Assembly: GCA_963837155.1 (NCBI GenBank)
Contig: CAWIMB010000002.1
Location: 3,782,001-3,846,000, forward strand
Reading direction: 5' to 3'
DNA from: DASQHW01 sp963837155
GTDB taxonomy: Bacteria; Actinomycetota; Acidimicrobiia; IMCC26256; PALSA-610
DNA length: 64,000 bases
Translations under genes and position numbers: made by a program
The notes under the pieces: generated by a model
Seen by the model: only the letters and a program-made list of their open reading frames with translations
Told to the model about the DNA's origin: nothing
Databases searched by the model: none
In this document: one piece after another, positions 45,665 through 54,127 of the stretch
Layout: each line of letters begins with the position of its first letter
How positions within the stretch are numbered: the stretch's first letter is position 1

Positions 45665-45690
45665 TTGTTTGCATTCTTTGTTTGCATTCG
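45665..45690 (+). repeat. Tandem 12/13-bp direct repeat upstream of the desaturase
   Basis: TTGTTTGCATTC occurs twice (45665-45676 and 45678-45689) in tandem, in a less GC-rich stretch 65-90 nt upstream of the desaturase start. It may be a regulator site or only a short duplication. Confidence 0.5.
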
Positions 45691-45728
45691 CCGCCACACG
45701 CTGATTACCGCCGCCGAGTACCAGCGTC

Positions 45729-45744
45729 TACCGACTAGTAGGTA
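45729..45744. promoter_or_regulatory. Imperfect palindrome before the desaturase, TetR-like operator candidate
   Basis: TACCGACTAGTAGGTA is a 16-bp palindrome with one mismatched pair, centred on ACTAGT and ending 11 nt before the GTG start. TetR-type repressors of fatty-acid genes in actinobacteria often bind such sites. No regulator gene is adjacent. Confidence 0.45.
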
Positions 45745-45755
45745 GGCTGTCCGAC

Positions 45756-46661
45756 GTGCAGGCTGCCGCCCTCATCGCCGAGCTGGAGCCGACTGTCGAA
45801 CGGTCGCTGGAGCGCCACCTGGTCGGCGCAAAGGAATGGTTCCCCCACGAGCTTGTGCCATGGAGCCGGGCCCGCGACTACGTGGCCGGCGAGGCGTGGG
45901 ACGCCCGCGAGGTCGAACTCGATGGGGCGGTGCGCAGCGCGCTGCTCGTGAACCTTCTCACCGAGGACAACCTGCCGTACTACACGAGCGGAATCACCTC
46001 CATGTACGGCAACGACGGCGCCTGGGGCGTCTGGATACGGCGTTGGACGGCCGAAGAGGGGCGGCACTCGATCGTGCTGCGCGACTACGTCACCGTTACT
46101 CGCGCGCTCGACCCGGTCGCGTTGGAGCGGGCGCGCATGGCGCAGGTTGAATGCGGTCAGGTTCCGTGTCCAGACGGTCCGCAGAATGGGTTGGTCTACG
46201 TCGCGCTGCAAGAGCTGGCGACGCGGGTGGCGCACCACAACACCGGCAAACTGCTCGACGACCCCGCCGGCCGTGAGATCATGAAACGTGTGGCCGCCGA
46301 CGAGAACCGCCACTATCTCTTCTACCGCGATCTCGCGGACGCCGCCTTCCAAATCGACCCGTCGGGAATGCTGCTCGCGGTCGAGCACGAGGTGCGAACT
46401 TTCGAGATGCCCGGCACCGGCATCGTCGACTTCTCGCATCACGCCAAAGCGATCGCCCGAGCCGGGATCTACGACTTCGGCATCCACTACGAGCAGATCC
46501 TCTTGCCGGTCGTGCTCCGGCACTGGAACCTCGAGGCGCTCACCGGACTCACCCCGGAGGCCGAACGCGCCCGAGACTCGGTGCTCGAGCGCATCGCGCG
46601 CATCGCCCGGGCCGGACGACGAACCACGGCCCGCCGAGAGACGGCCGCGGTGCCGGGGTAG
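45756..46661 (+). CDS. Acyl-ACP desaturase (diiron fatty acid desaturase type 2, DesA-like)
   Basis: This 301-residue soluble diiron desaturase introduces a double bond into acyl-ACP. The diiron ligands are visible in LTEDNLPYY, AEEGRHSIVLRDY and ADENRHYLFYRD. It resembles mycobacterial DesA1/A2-type proteins. GTG 45756 is the start, with a palindrome just upstream. The gene is intact and converges on the acyl-CoA dehydrogenase gene. Confidence 0.92.
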   Translation: MQAAALIAELEPTVERSLERHLVGAKEWFPHELVPWSRARDYVAGEAWDAREVELDGAVRSALLVNLLTEDNLPYYTSGITSMYGNDGAWGVWIRRWTAEEGRHSIVLRDYVTVTRALDPVALERARMAQVECGQVPCPDGPQNGLVYVALQELATRVAHHNTGKLLDDPAGREIMKRVAADENRHYLFYRDLADAAFQIDPSGMLLAVEHEVRTFEMPGTGIVDFSHHAKAIARAGIYDFGIHYEQILLPVVLRHWNLEALTGLTPEAERARDSVLERIARIARAGRRTTARRETAAVPG

Positions 46662-46694
46662 CCGAAGCAGCTCAGTTGCACCGCGTCGAGAGGC

Positions 46695-47976
46695 TCAGCC
46701 CCGGTTCGCTATGTACTTCGCGTAGCCGTCGGCGAGCGTGCGCAGTTCCGGATCGGCCTCGAACCGCGGCTCGAATTTCTCGCGGGCTTTCTGGCGCTTG
46801 GCCGGGAAGTACTCGGTGGGCCAGTACCCCTCGTGGGGCCGGTAGCTCTTGAGCACATTGCGGGCGACCGTCGCCTTGTGCACCTCGTCGACCCCGTCGG
46901 CGATTCCCATCGTGGGCGCCGCCGCGTACATCGCTTGCAGCGGCGTGAGGTTGGTGGTGCCGAGCGAACCGAGGATGTGCAGGGCGTTGAACGACACCTC
47001 GCGCAACACCTTGGCCATCGTGTACTTCACCGCCGCGATGTCGGTGCGCGTCTCCTGCGTGCTCGTGTTGTCGATCTTCCACGCGGTCTCGAGCACGAAC
47101 AAGCGCAGCATCCGGATCGACGCGTAGGAGTCGGCGATCTTCTCCTGCACCATCTGGTGCTCGGCGATGATCTTGCCGTGCGACTCACGGCTCAGCGCGC
47201 GCTCGCACATCATGTCGAACGCGAGCTTGCACTGCGCGATCGTGCGCATCGCGTGATGGATGCGGCCGCCACCGAGCCGACGCTGCGCGAGCACCTTGGC
47301 GCCGTCCTCCGGCCCGAGCAGGTGATCGAGCGGCACGCGCACGTCGTTGTAGATGATGTGGTTGTGGTTGCGCGGCTCAGGCTGGATCTCGACGCCAGGC
47401 GTGTTGCGCGGGACGACGAACATGCCGTTCGTGCACATCACGAACAGGATGTCGGCGACCCGTCCCGCGCTCGTGAACCACTTCTCGCCGTTGATCACCC
47501 ATTCGTCGCCGTCGCGTTCCGCGTGGGTCTTGAAGAGGTTCGGATCGGAGCCACCCTGCGGCTCGGTCATCGAGTACGCCGACCACAACTCTTGGTTGAG
47601 CATCGGCTTGAGCCAGCGTTCCTTCTGCTCGTCGGTGCCGTACGCGGCGAGCATCTCCATGTTGCCGGTGTCGGGCGCGGCGGCGCCGAACATCTGCGGC
47701 GCCGACGGGTACTTGCCCGAGGATCTCGTTCAACAGCCCGAGCTTGAGCTGCCCGTAGCCCGGCCCACCGAGCTCCTCGTCGAGGAAGATCGCCCAGAGG
47801 CCCTGCTCCTTGACCTGGTCCTGCAGGCCTTTCACGAGCGCCTTGATCTTCGGGTCCTTCGACCGCACGGCGTACGGGAACACGAACTCGAGCGGTTCCA
47901 CCTCTTCCCGGCAGAACTCCTCGACCCAGTCGAGCTTCTTCTGGAACTCCGGCTCGGTGGAGAAGTCCCATGCCAT
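46695..47976 (-). CDS. Acyl-CoA dehydrogenase, frameshifted
   Basis: This FAD enzyme of about 426 residues has an N-terminal part (ATG 47976, MAWDFSTEPEFQKKLDWVEE), then after a frameshift near 47722 the rest: YSMTEPQGGSDP, NGEKWFTSAG and AQRRLGGGRIHHAMRT. An extra G in a GGG run (CTCGGGCAAG) explains the shift, since CTCGGCAAG gives the expected ILGKYPSAPQMFG. It catalyses alpha,beta-dehydrogenation of an acyl-CoA. It lies 64 nt downstream of the amidohydrolase on the same strand. The substrate is unknown. Confidence 0.85.
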
Positions 47977-48040
47977 CGGCTGCACTCCGTGTTCGAGGAT
48001 TGCCGTCAGTCTGCCGTGCGGCCGGCGGCCCGTGCACGCG

Positions 48041-49267
48041 TCAGACGCGGTCGAGCTCGAGCATGCGTATTGCGTTCCCCCGAAGGATCTTGTACTTCTG
48101 CTCGTCGCTCTCGACGCCGGCGAGCATCTTCTCGCAGTACTCCTTCGAGTTCGGCCACGTCGTGTCGGTGTGCGGGTAGTCGGTCTCGAAGCAGATGTTG
48201 TTCTCACCGACTTCCTCGAGCGACCGCACGCCGTGACGGTCCCAGGTGAAGCAACCGAAGACGCGGTCGTAGTAGTACGTCGAGGGCGGCTCGGGGCACA
48301 GGCGCTTGGAGTTCTGCCACGCGTTGTGCTCTTCCCACACGGTGTCGGCGCGCTCGAGCGCGTACGGCAACCAGCCGATCTGACCCTCGGAGTACGCGAT
48401 CTTCAGCTTCGGAAACTGCGCCATCTTGCCGCTGAAGAGGTAGTCGCCCAGCGACGCCATCGAGTTGTTGAACGCGACCATGCTGCCGACGCCGGGCGGA
48501 GCGTCCTTCGACGAGAACGGGTCGGTCGACGACGAGCCGACGTGCATGCACACCGTGGTGCCGGTGTCGGCGCAGACCGCGAACATCGGGTCCCAGTACC
48601 CCGTGTGGATGCTCGGAAGGTCGAGTTTGGTCGGGAGCTCCGAGAAGCACACCGCCCGCACGCCGCGCGCCGCGTTGCGCTGGATCTCCTGGGCCGCGAG
48701 CTCGACGTCCCAGAGTGGGATGATGCACAGCGGGATGTTGATGCCGATCGAGGGGTCGCACCACTCCTCGACCATCCAGTCGTTGTAGGCCTGCACGCAC
48801 GCGAGCGCAAGCTCCTTGTCGTCGGCCTCGGTGAACGTCTGGCCGCAGAACCGCGGGAACGTCGGGAATGGCAGCGATCCGTCGACCCAGTTGAGCTCGA
48901 AGTCCTTCTTCCGTTCTTTGGCGTCGTAGCAGCCCGGCCGCATGTCGTCGTAGGTGATCGCGGTCATCGTCATCAGCGTCTTGTTGAACTTGGATACGTC
49001 GTCACCCGGCGTCGACGCCTTCGGGATCGCGACGAACTTCTTCTGGACGTAGATGACCTTGTCCTCGTAGATCCAGGCGTCGCCCCACTCACCCTCGGGG
49101 TCCTCGGTCATCTCGTACTTGGCGCCCTTCTTGATCTTGAACTTGCCCCACTGCTTGCGCTCGACGCGCGGCCCCTTCTCCCGATGCTTCTGGGGCAGCC
49201 ACGTCTGCCAAACGTGCGATGGCTCCACCACGTGGTCGTCGACGCTGATGATCTTCGGCAGTTCCAC
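48041..49267 (-). CDS. Amidohydrolase-family (amidohydrolase_2) protein
   Basis: This 408-residue TIM-barrel protein has SVDDHVVEP near the start, CMHVGSSSTDP in the middle, GWLPYALERAD and CFETDYPHTDTTWP at the C-terminus. These are the metal- and substrate-site regions of the amidohydrolase_2 group, which hydrolyses or decarboxylates small organic acids. It is the first gene of a pair with the acyl-CoA dehydrogenase, a pairing common in actinobacteria. The substrate is unknown. Confidence 0.88.
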   Translation of the reverse strand: MELPKIISVDDHVVEPSHVWQTWLPQKHREKGPRVERKQWGKFKIKKGAKYEMTEDPEGEWGDAWIYEDKVIYVQKKFVAIPKASTPGDDVSKFNKTLMTMTAITYDDMRPGCYDAKERKKDFELNWVDGSLPFPTFPRFCGQTFTEADDKELALACVQAYNDWMVEEWCDPSIGINIPLCIIPLWDVELAAQEIQRNAARGVRAVCFSELPTKLDLPSIHTGYWDPMFAVCADTGTTVCMHVGSSSTDPFSSKDAPPGVGSMVAFNNSMASLGDYLFSGKMAQFPKLKIAYSEGQIGWLPYALERADTVWEEHNAWQNSKRLCPEPPSTYYYDRVFGCFTWDRHGVRSLEEVGENNICFETDYPHTDTTWPNSKEYCEKMLAGVESDEQKYKILRGNAIRMLELDRV

Positions 49268-49397
49268 AGGTCCCCCGGTGCGGCTCGGCAGATGACGTGC
49301 CTGTCAGGTGCACCGTACCCACCCGAGCGGTGCCCGCGCGCACCGCGGAACCCGTGCCTCGTGTGCCATCGTTCGCCAGCTGCACGAGAATCTGTCG

Positions 49398-50410
49398 ATG
49401 AGCGCAGGCGTTGTTGTTGCCGTAGGAGTGGCGCTCGCCTTCGCGTTCACCAACGGTGTCCACGACGCGGCGAACGCGATCGCGACGCTCGTCGCGACCC
49501 GCGCCGCGCGTCCCGGCACCGCCGTGCTGCTCGCGGCGGCAGGCAACGTGCTCGGTCCGCTCCTGCTCGGGAGCGCGGTGGCGAACACGATCGCGGGCAT
49601 CGTCACGGTTCCGTCGGATCAGAGTGACCCAGGTCCTCGGCGCCGCGCTGACGGGCGCAGTCGTGTGGAACGGGCTCACCTGGTGGCGCGGTCTGCCGTC
49701 GAGCTCGGGACACGCGCTGCTCGGGGGTCTCGTCGGCGCCGCGCTCGCCGAGGGCGGCACTGGCTCGGTCAACTGGGGCGGCTTCGACGGCATCAAACCG
49801 GTCGGAGTGTTCGGGGTCGCTGCCGTACTGACCATCGCGCCGCTCTTCGGCTTCGGCGCGGGGCTCGTCGTGGACCGCGCGTTGCGACGCGCCGCTCGGC
49901 GGAGCACCCGGCGTGTACGAGGGCCCGTGCGCGCGGGGCAATGGATCATGACGGAGGGTCTCGCGCTGAGTCACGGCGCCAACGACGCGCAAAAGGCCGT
50001 CGGCGTCGTCGCGTTACTGCTCGTCGCCGCCGGCGAGCTCCAACACCTGACTGCGCCGCTGTGGGTCGAGTTGGCGTGCGGCTTCGCACTCACCGCGGGA
50101 ACCGCGCTCGGTGGCTGGCCGATCGTGCGGACGCTCGGCCGGCGCATCATCTCTGATCCGTCCCATCGACGCGCTTGCGAGCCAAAGCGCGTCCACTGCG
50201 GTCCTCCTCGGCGCGTCGGTCTTCGGCGCACCCGTGAGCACGACCCAAGTGGTCGCGTCGTCGGTGGTCGGCGTCGGTGGCGGACGACGTCGTTGGCGCC
50301 ATGTGCGCTGGCGCCTCGTCCGCGCCATGCTCCTCGCCTGGCTGGTGACCGTTCCGGCAACGGCCGTGTTCGCGGTCATAGCTCTGCTGCCCTGGAGGTG
50401 GTTGACGTGA
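49398..50410 (+). CDS. PiT-family inorganic phosphate transporter, two frameshifts
   Basis: This membrane transporter imports phosphate with protons. Signature segments are FTNGVHDAANAIATLV near the start and ALSHGANDAQKAVGVVAL in the second half, with a C-terminal GAPVSTTQVVASSVVGVG. Frame changes lie near 49612 and 50150. Between them the helices read cleanly, so they are probably errors. ATG 49398 is the start. The stop overlaps the DUF47 gene (GTGA), the usual PiT partner. Confidence 0.85.
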
Positions 50411-51016
50411 CCATGAAGCGTTGGTTCCTGCCGGAGAACCCGGATCTGCTCGCAATGCTCCGCGACCAGGCCGCGATCACGGTGGAGGCGATGGCACGCG
50501 CTCATCGCCTGGTCGAGCGGTGACGCCGCCGCGGCCCGCACGGTCCGCGACTGCGAACATCGCGCCGATACCGCCAAACGCGAGCTTTGGCGGACCCTGC
50601 GGGACGCGTTCTCACCCCCGCTCGACGCCGAGGACCTCTACACGCTTTCGGCCGACCTCGACGAAGTGCTCAACGCCGCGAAGGATCTCGTGCGTGAGAT
50701 GGAGGTCATGGACATGGAGCCCGACGCTCCGACCCGCGAGATGGTCACGTTCCTCGCCGAAGCAGTCGGCCATCTCGCCGACGCGTTTCGGTGTCTCGGC
50801 AGTGACAATGACGCCACCGAGGCTGCCGATGCCGCGATCAAGAGCCAGCGCCGGATCGAGCACGCCTACCGGGCCGCGATGTCTGCCCTCCTCGAGGTCC
50901 CGGACCTGCGTGAGGTGATCAGTCGCCGTGAGATCTACCGACGGCTCTCCCGAATCGGCGACCTCGTGCACACCGTCGCCGAGCGAATCTGGTACTCGGT
51001 CGTCAAGGAAGCATGA
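50407..51016 (+). CDS. DUF47/PhoU-like protein, PiT partner, frameshifted
   Basis: This protein of about 200 residues is helical and PhoU-like. It starts MKRWFLPENPDLLAMLRDQ, then after a frameshift near 50517 continues CEHRADTAKRELWRTLRDAF, PLDAEDLYTLSADLDEVLNA and EIYRRLSRIGDLVHTVAER. It lies directly behind PiT with a GTGA overlap; ATG 50413 is the alternative start. DUF47 proteins pair with PiT and probably regulate uptake. Confidence 0.85.
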
Positions 51017-51460
51017 CCCGCCGCGGATATACCTTGGTCCGGCTGTGCCAGTGACACTCGAAACGTCCGCGTGGTTCTTGGATGCCGCCGAGGCAGAGGA
51101 CGTAAGGCGACGACGCGGCCGGCCACGCGGCTCGACGCGAGGATGATCGACCCGACGGTCAGCTTCGACGCACCGTCGGCCTTGGCGTTGATCGTGTACG
51201 TCACCGCGTCGCTGCTCACCGACCGGATCGCGGCCGGGCCCGCGCTGATGACGACGACGTCCGGTTGATAGTGCGCAGCCGCGTCGGTCGACGGGCCGTA
51301 GCCGTAGTTGCGTACCGCTTGGTCGCCGGGTGCGGCACTCGGCGCGCTCGCGCCTTCGTCTCTCCGTTTTGTGGTCTTGCTCTTGCCGCCACCGCCGCAG
51401 GCCGCCGCGATCGCGAGCACCACACGAGGAAGACCGACAAGACGACTCGTCGGAGAACTG
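51017..51460 (-). pseudogene. Remnant of a lipoprotein gene
   Basis: On the minus strand a lipoprotein signal can be read: hydrophobic VLRRVVLSVFLV in one frame, then VLAIAAACGGGGKSK in another with the lipobox Cys. A following domain (YQPDVVVISAGPAAIRSVSS, then TYTINAKADG and LTVGSIILASSRVAGRVVAL) looks like an actinobacterial surface protein. After that the reading loses family character and runs into the antisense of DUF47. The 3' part is therefore missing. No clear start codon is present. The rest of 51461-51519 shows nothing. Confidence 0.45.
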
Positions 51461-51519
51461 CGACGACCCTAACGACGCGTTGGCGCCCGGGCCAGCGTCG
51501 GTTCGGCGATACGTCAAGA

Positions 51520-52182
51520 TCACTGCGTTCGGGTGGCTCGTCCCTTGCGCGTGCCGTACGCGGCGAGAAACGTGCGGACGCCTTCGTCGGCGTGCCGCTC
51601 GAGCTCGCGTTTGCTCACCGCGTCGTCGCGGCCGAGCAGCATCGCCTGGTTGAGCGGCGCCGACATCACGAGCCAGTTGAACTGTGAAGCCGCGACGTTC
51701 GGGTCGGCGACGTCGAGCAGGCCGCGCGCGGCGAGCCGCTCGAAGGTCGCCGCCAGCGCCGCGATCGTGCGACCGGGACCCTGCGCGTAGAACGTTCGAC
51801 CGAGCTCGGGGAAGCGCGACGACTCGGCGATCACGAGCCGGCGAAGCTGCATGAGCCGAGGCTGCATCACGAGCGTGAGCTGACGGCGCGCCAGGTCGCG
51901 CAGGTCGGCGGCAAGATCGCCGCTGTCGCGAAGTTCGAGCACCTCGTCGTGCACGGGATCACTCGCCTCGTTGACCGTGCTGGTCACAACCTCGGAGAAG
52001 AGGCGCTGCTTGTCGGCGAAGTGCTTGTAGACGGTTTGCTTCGAGACGCCCGCGAGCGCGGCGATCTCATCCATGCTCGTGCCGAGGTAGCCCTTCTCGA
52101 GGAACGTCGTCGTCGCCGCCTCGACGATCGCCCGGCGCTTGCGCGTCGACTGCCGATCGTCGTCCTCTACCGGTCGGACCAT
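51520..52182 (-). CDS. TetR-family transcriptional regulator
   Basis: This 220-residue regulator has the N-terminal HTH AIVEAATTTFLEKGYLGTSM and IAALAGVSKQTVYKHFADK (residues about 17-60) and a TetR ligand domain with FNWLVMSAPLNQAML. ATG 52182 (MVRPVEDDD) is chosen. It is divergent from the SMP-30 gene with a shared inverted repeat, so it probably represses that gene. The ligand is unknown. Confidence 0.9.
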   Translation of the reverse strand: MVRPVEDDDRQSTRKRRAIVEAATTTFLEKGYLGTSMDEIAALAGVSKQTVYKHFADKQRLFSEVVTSTVNEASDPVHDEVLELRDSGDLAADLRDLARRQLTLVMQPRLMQLRRLVIAESSRFPELGRTFYAQGPGRTIAALAATFERLAARGLLDVADPNVAASQFNWLVMSAPLNQAMLLGRDDAVSKRELERHADEGVRTFLAAYGTRKGRATRTQ

Positions 52183-52195
52183 GCGTCGCACAGTA

Positions 52196-52236
52196 CTAGA
52201 CAGTCCAGTGTGATGGAGTAGTACTGTACGGTCTAG
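52196..52236. promoter_or_regulatory. Probable TetR operator
   Basis: CTAGACAGT at 52196-52204 and ACGGTCTAG at 52228-52236 form an inverted repeat matching at 8 of 9 positions in the divergent gap between TetR and SMP-30. The spacing is wide, so it may be two half-sites. Confidence 0.5.
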
Positions 52237-52259
52237 TTCCAAGAGCGAAGGAGCGCGAG

Positions 52260-53120
52260 ATGTCTGCTTCGAAGCAAGAAACGACGCTGCTGCTGGACGG
52301 CCTGGCCTACGTCGAGTCGCCCCGCTGGCACGACGATCGGCTGTGGTTTTCGCACTGGGGAACCGAAGAGATCCTCGCCGTCGACCTCGACGGCAAGTCC
52401 GAGGTCGTCGGCCACGGCCCCGAGGGCCTGGGTTGGGCCACGGAGTGGTTGCCCGACGGTCGCATGCTGTTGACCGGGCCCGAGCTGCTGCGGCAGGAGC
52501 CCGACGGGACGATGGTGCGCCACGCGGAGCTCGGCTCGATCGCGGGCGGGGGCTGGAGCGAGATCGTCGTGAACGGCAACGGCAACGTGTACGTGAACAG
52601 CATCAACTTCGACTTCATGGCCGGCGCGCAGCCGCCGCCGGCACCGGGCATCGTCGCGCTGGTCACACCCGACGGGTCGTCCCGCCAAGTCGCCGACGGC
52701 ATCGCGTTCCCGAACGGGATGGTGATCACGCCCGACGGCTCGACACTGGTCATGTCCGAGTCGTTCACCGGCCGGCTGCTCGCGTACGACGTCGCGCCCG
52801 ACGGCGGGCTCTCGAACCAGCGGGTGTGGGCCGAGGGCATCGGTCCCGACGGCATTTGCCTCGACGCGGAGGGCTGCATTTGGACGCACGATCCGCAGAC
52901 GCACTCGGCGGCGCACGTGCGCGAGGGCGGCGAGATCGTCGAACGGATCCCCGTCGAAAAGGACCTGTTCGCCACGATGCTCGGCGGCCCCGATGGCCGG
53001 ACATTGTTCCTCATGCTCGCCGAATGGGACGGCGTCGAGAACGTCGCCGCCCAGATCGCCAAGCGCACGGGCGAGGTGCGGATCGCGCACGTCGCGGTCC
53101 CCCACGCCGGACGCCCCTGA
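52260..53120 (+). CDS. SMP-30/gluconolactonase-family protein
   Basis: This 286-residue six-bladed beta-propeller has the metal ligand Glu in YVESPRWHDDRLWFSHWG, Asn in AFPNGMVITPDG and Asp in GIGPDGICLDAEG. The family hydrolyses lactones or other esters. ATG 52260 follows a GAAGGAG site. It is controlled by the divergent TetR. It lies in front of another TetR and a P450, so a role in degradation of an oxidised lipid or terpenoid is possible but not shown. Confidence 0.9.
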   Translation: MSASKQETTLLLDGLAYVESPRWHDDRLWFSHWGTEEILAVDLDGKSEVVGHGPEGLGWATEWLPDGRMLLTGPELLRQEPDGTMVRHAELGSIAGGGWSEIVVNGNGNVYVNSINFDFMAGAQPPPAPGIVALVTPDGSSRQVADGIAFPNGMVITPDGSTLVMSESFTGRLLAYDVAPDGGLSNQRVWAEGIGPDGICLDAEGCIWTHDPQTHSAAHVREGGEIVERIPVEKDLFATMLGGPDGRTLFLMLAEWDGVENVAAQIAKRTGEVRIAHVAVPHAGRP

Positions 53121-53176
53121 CCGACCTCCGCGGCGCGCCCAGCCGCGATCGGGCCCGGCGGAAGTATCGTTCGCAA

Positions 53177-54094
53177 GTGGCTCAGGCAGACGCAACCGAC
53201 GACTCCATCGCGGGATTGTTGACGGGCCCCGCGCGGCAAGCCGAGACGACGCGTACGAACTCGCGCGCCGCGCTGATCGACGCTGCGTTCGAAGAGTTCT
53301 CGAGCAAAGGATATGAAGCGGCGACGGTGGCCGGGATCGCCGAGCGCGCCGGCGTCACGACCGGTGCGCTCTACGCGCACTTCAAGGGCAAGCTCGACCT
53401 GTTGCTCTCGACCGTTGGTCTGACGCCGACTGAAGAAGTGCAGGACTCGATCGCCAACATGGCCGCTCTCCCGTGGAGCGAGGCGTCCCGGATCCTGAGC
53501 GAAGGAATGGCGACGCCGCCCGACCGCCATCGGCTGCTGTTGCTGGACGTCATCGTCGTCGCACGCCGCGATCCGCACGTCGCAAAGATCCTGCGACATG
53601 GGCTCAAGATGTACCTCGCCGCGATGAAACGAGCGAACGACACGGGTGTCGCACTCGGCTTCATCGAACCCGCGCTCCGTACCGACGATCTGGCGCGACT
53701 GTTCGCGCTCTTGACGCTCGGAAGGATGGTGTTCGCTGCCCTCGACGAACGACCGCCGTCGGACGACGCGTTCCGTCGCTTTACCGACCTCGTGCTCCAA
53801 TCCGCGAGCGCCGGCGCCGCGGCCGGCGACGACGGCGACGAGCCGGCCGCGCTCGCGCGCGTCCGTGCGCGTGCGAAAGAGGCGCAGCAGGCGGACCGCG
53901 CGCTCGACGACGGCATCGTCGAGGCAATGGAAGCCGGCCACAGTCTCCGGCAGGTCGGCACGGCCGCGGGGCTCTCACACGAACGTGTGCGCCAGGTCCT
54001 CCGCGAGCGCGGCGAGACGCGGGAGCAATCGTCAGATGTTCTGACACACGACCCACGCGGGGACGGTGGATTCAGCAAACCCCACCGCTCGTAG
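53177..54094 (+). CDS. TetR-family regulator with an additional C-terminal HTH
   Basis: This 305-residue protein has an N-terminal TetR HTH (AALIDAAFEEFSSKGYEAAT, IAERAGVTTGALYAHFKGK) and a ligand domain. A charged linker (RVRARAKEAQQADRALD) leads to a second HTH-like unit (GHSLRQVGTAAGLSHERVRQ), which resembles sigma-70 region 4 / FixJ-type helices. The usual TetR length is about 200 residues, so the extra 90 are an addition. GTG 53177 is the start. The P450 gene begins 33 nt later and may be its target. Confidence 0.88.
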   Translation: MAQADATDDSIAGLLTGPARQAETTRTNSRAALIDAAFEEFSSKGYEAATVAGIAERAGVTTGALYAHFKGKLDLLLSTVGLTPTEEVQDSIANMAALPWSEASRILSEGMATPPDRHRLLLLDVIVVARRDPHVAKILRHGLKMYLAAMKRANDTGVALGFIEPALRTDDLARLFALLTLGRMVFAALDERPPSDDAFRRFTDLVLQSASAGAAAGDDGDEPAALARVRARAKEAQQADRALDDGIVEAMEAGHSLRQVGTAAGLSHERVRQVLRERGETREQSSDVLTHDPRGDGGFSKPHRS

Positions 54095-54127
54095 CGTCTC
54101 CGAGCGTAGTCGGGCTACGTTCGGCCC

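Noticed and set aside
45665..45690. CRISPR-like repeat
   Set aside because: Only two short tandem copies with a 1-nt spacer are present; there is no array and no cas gene.
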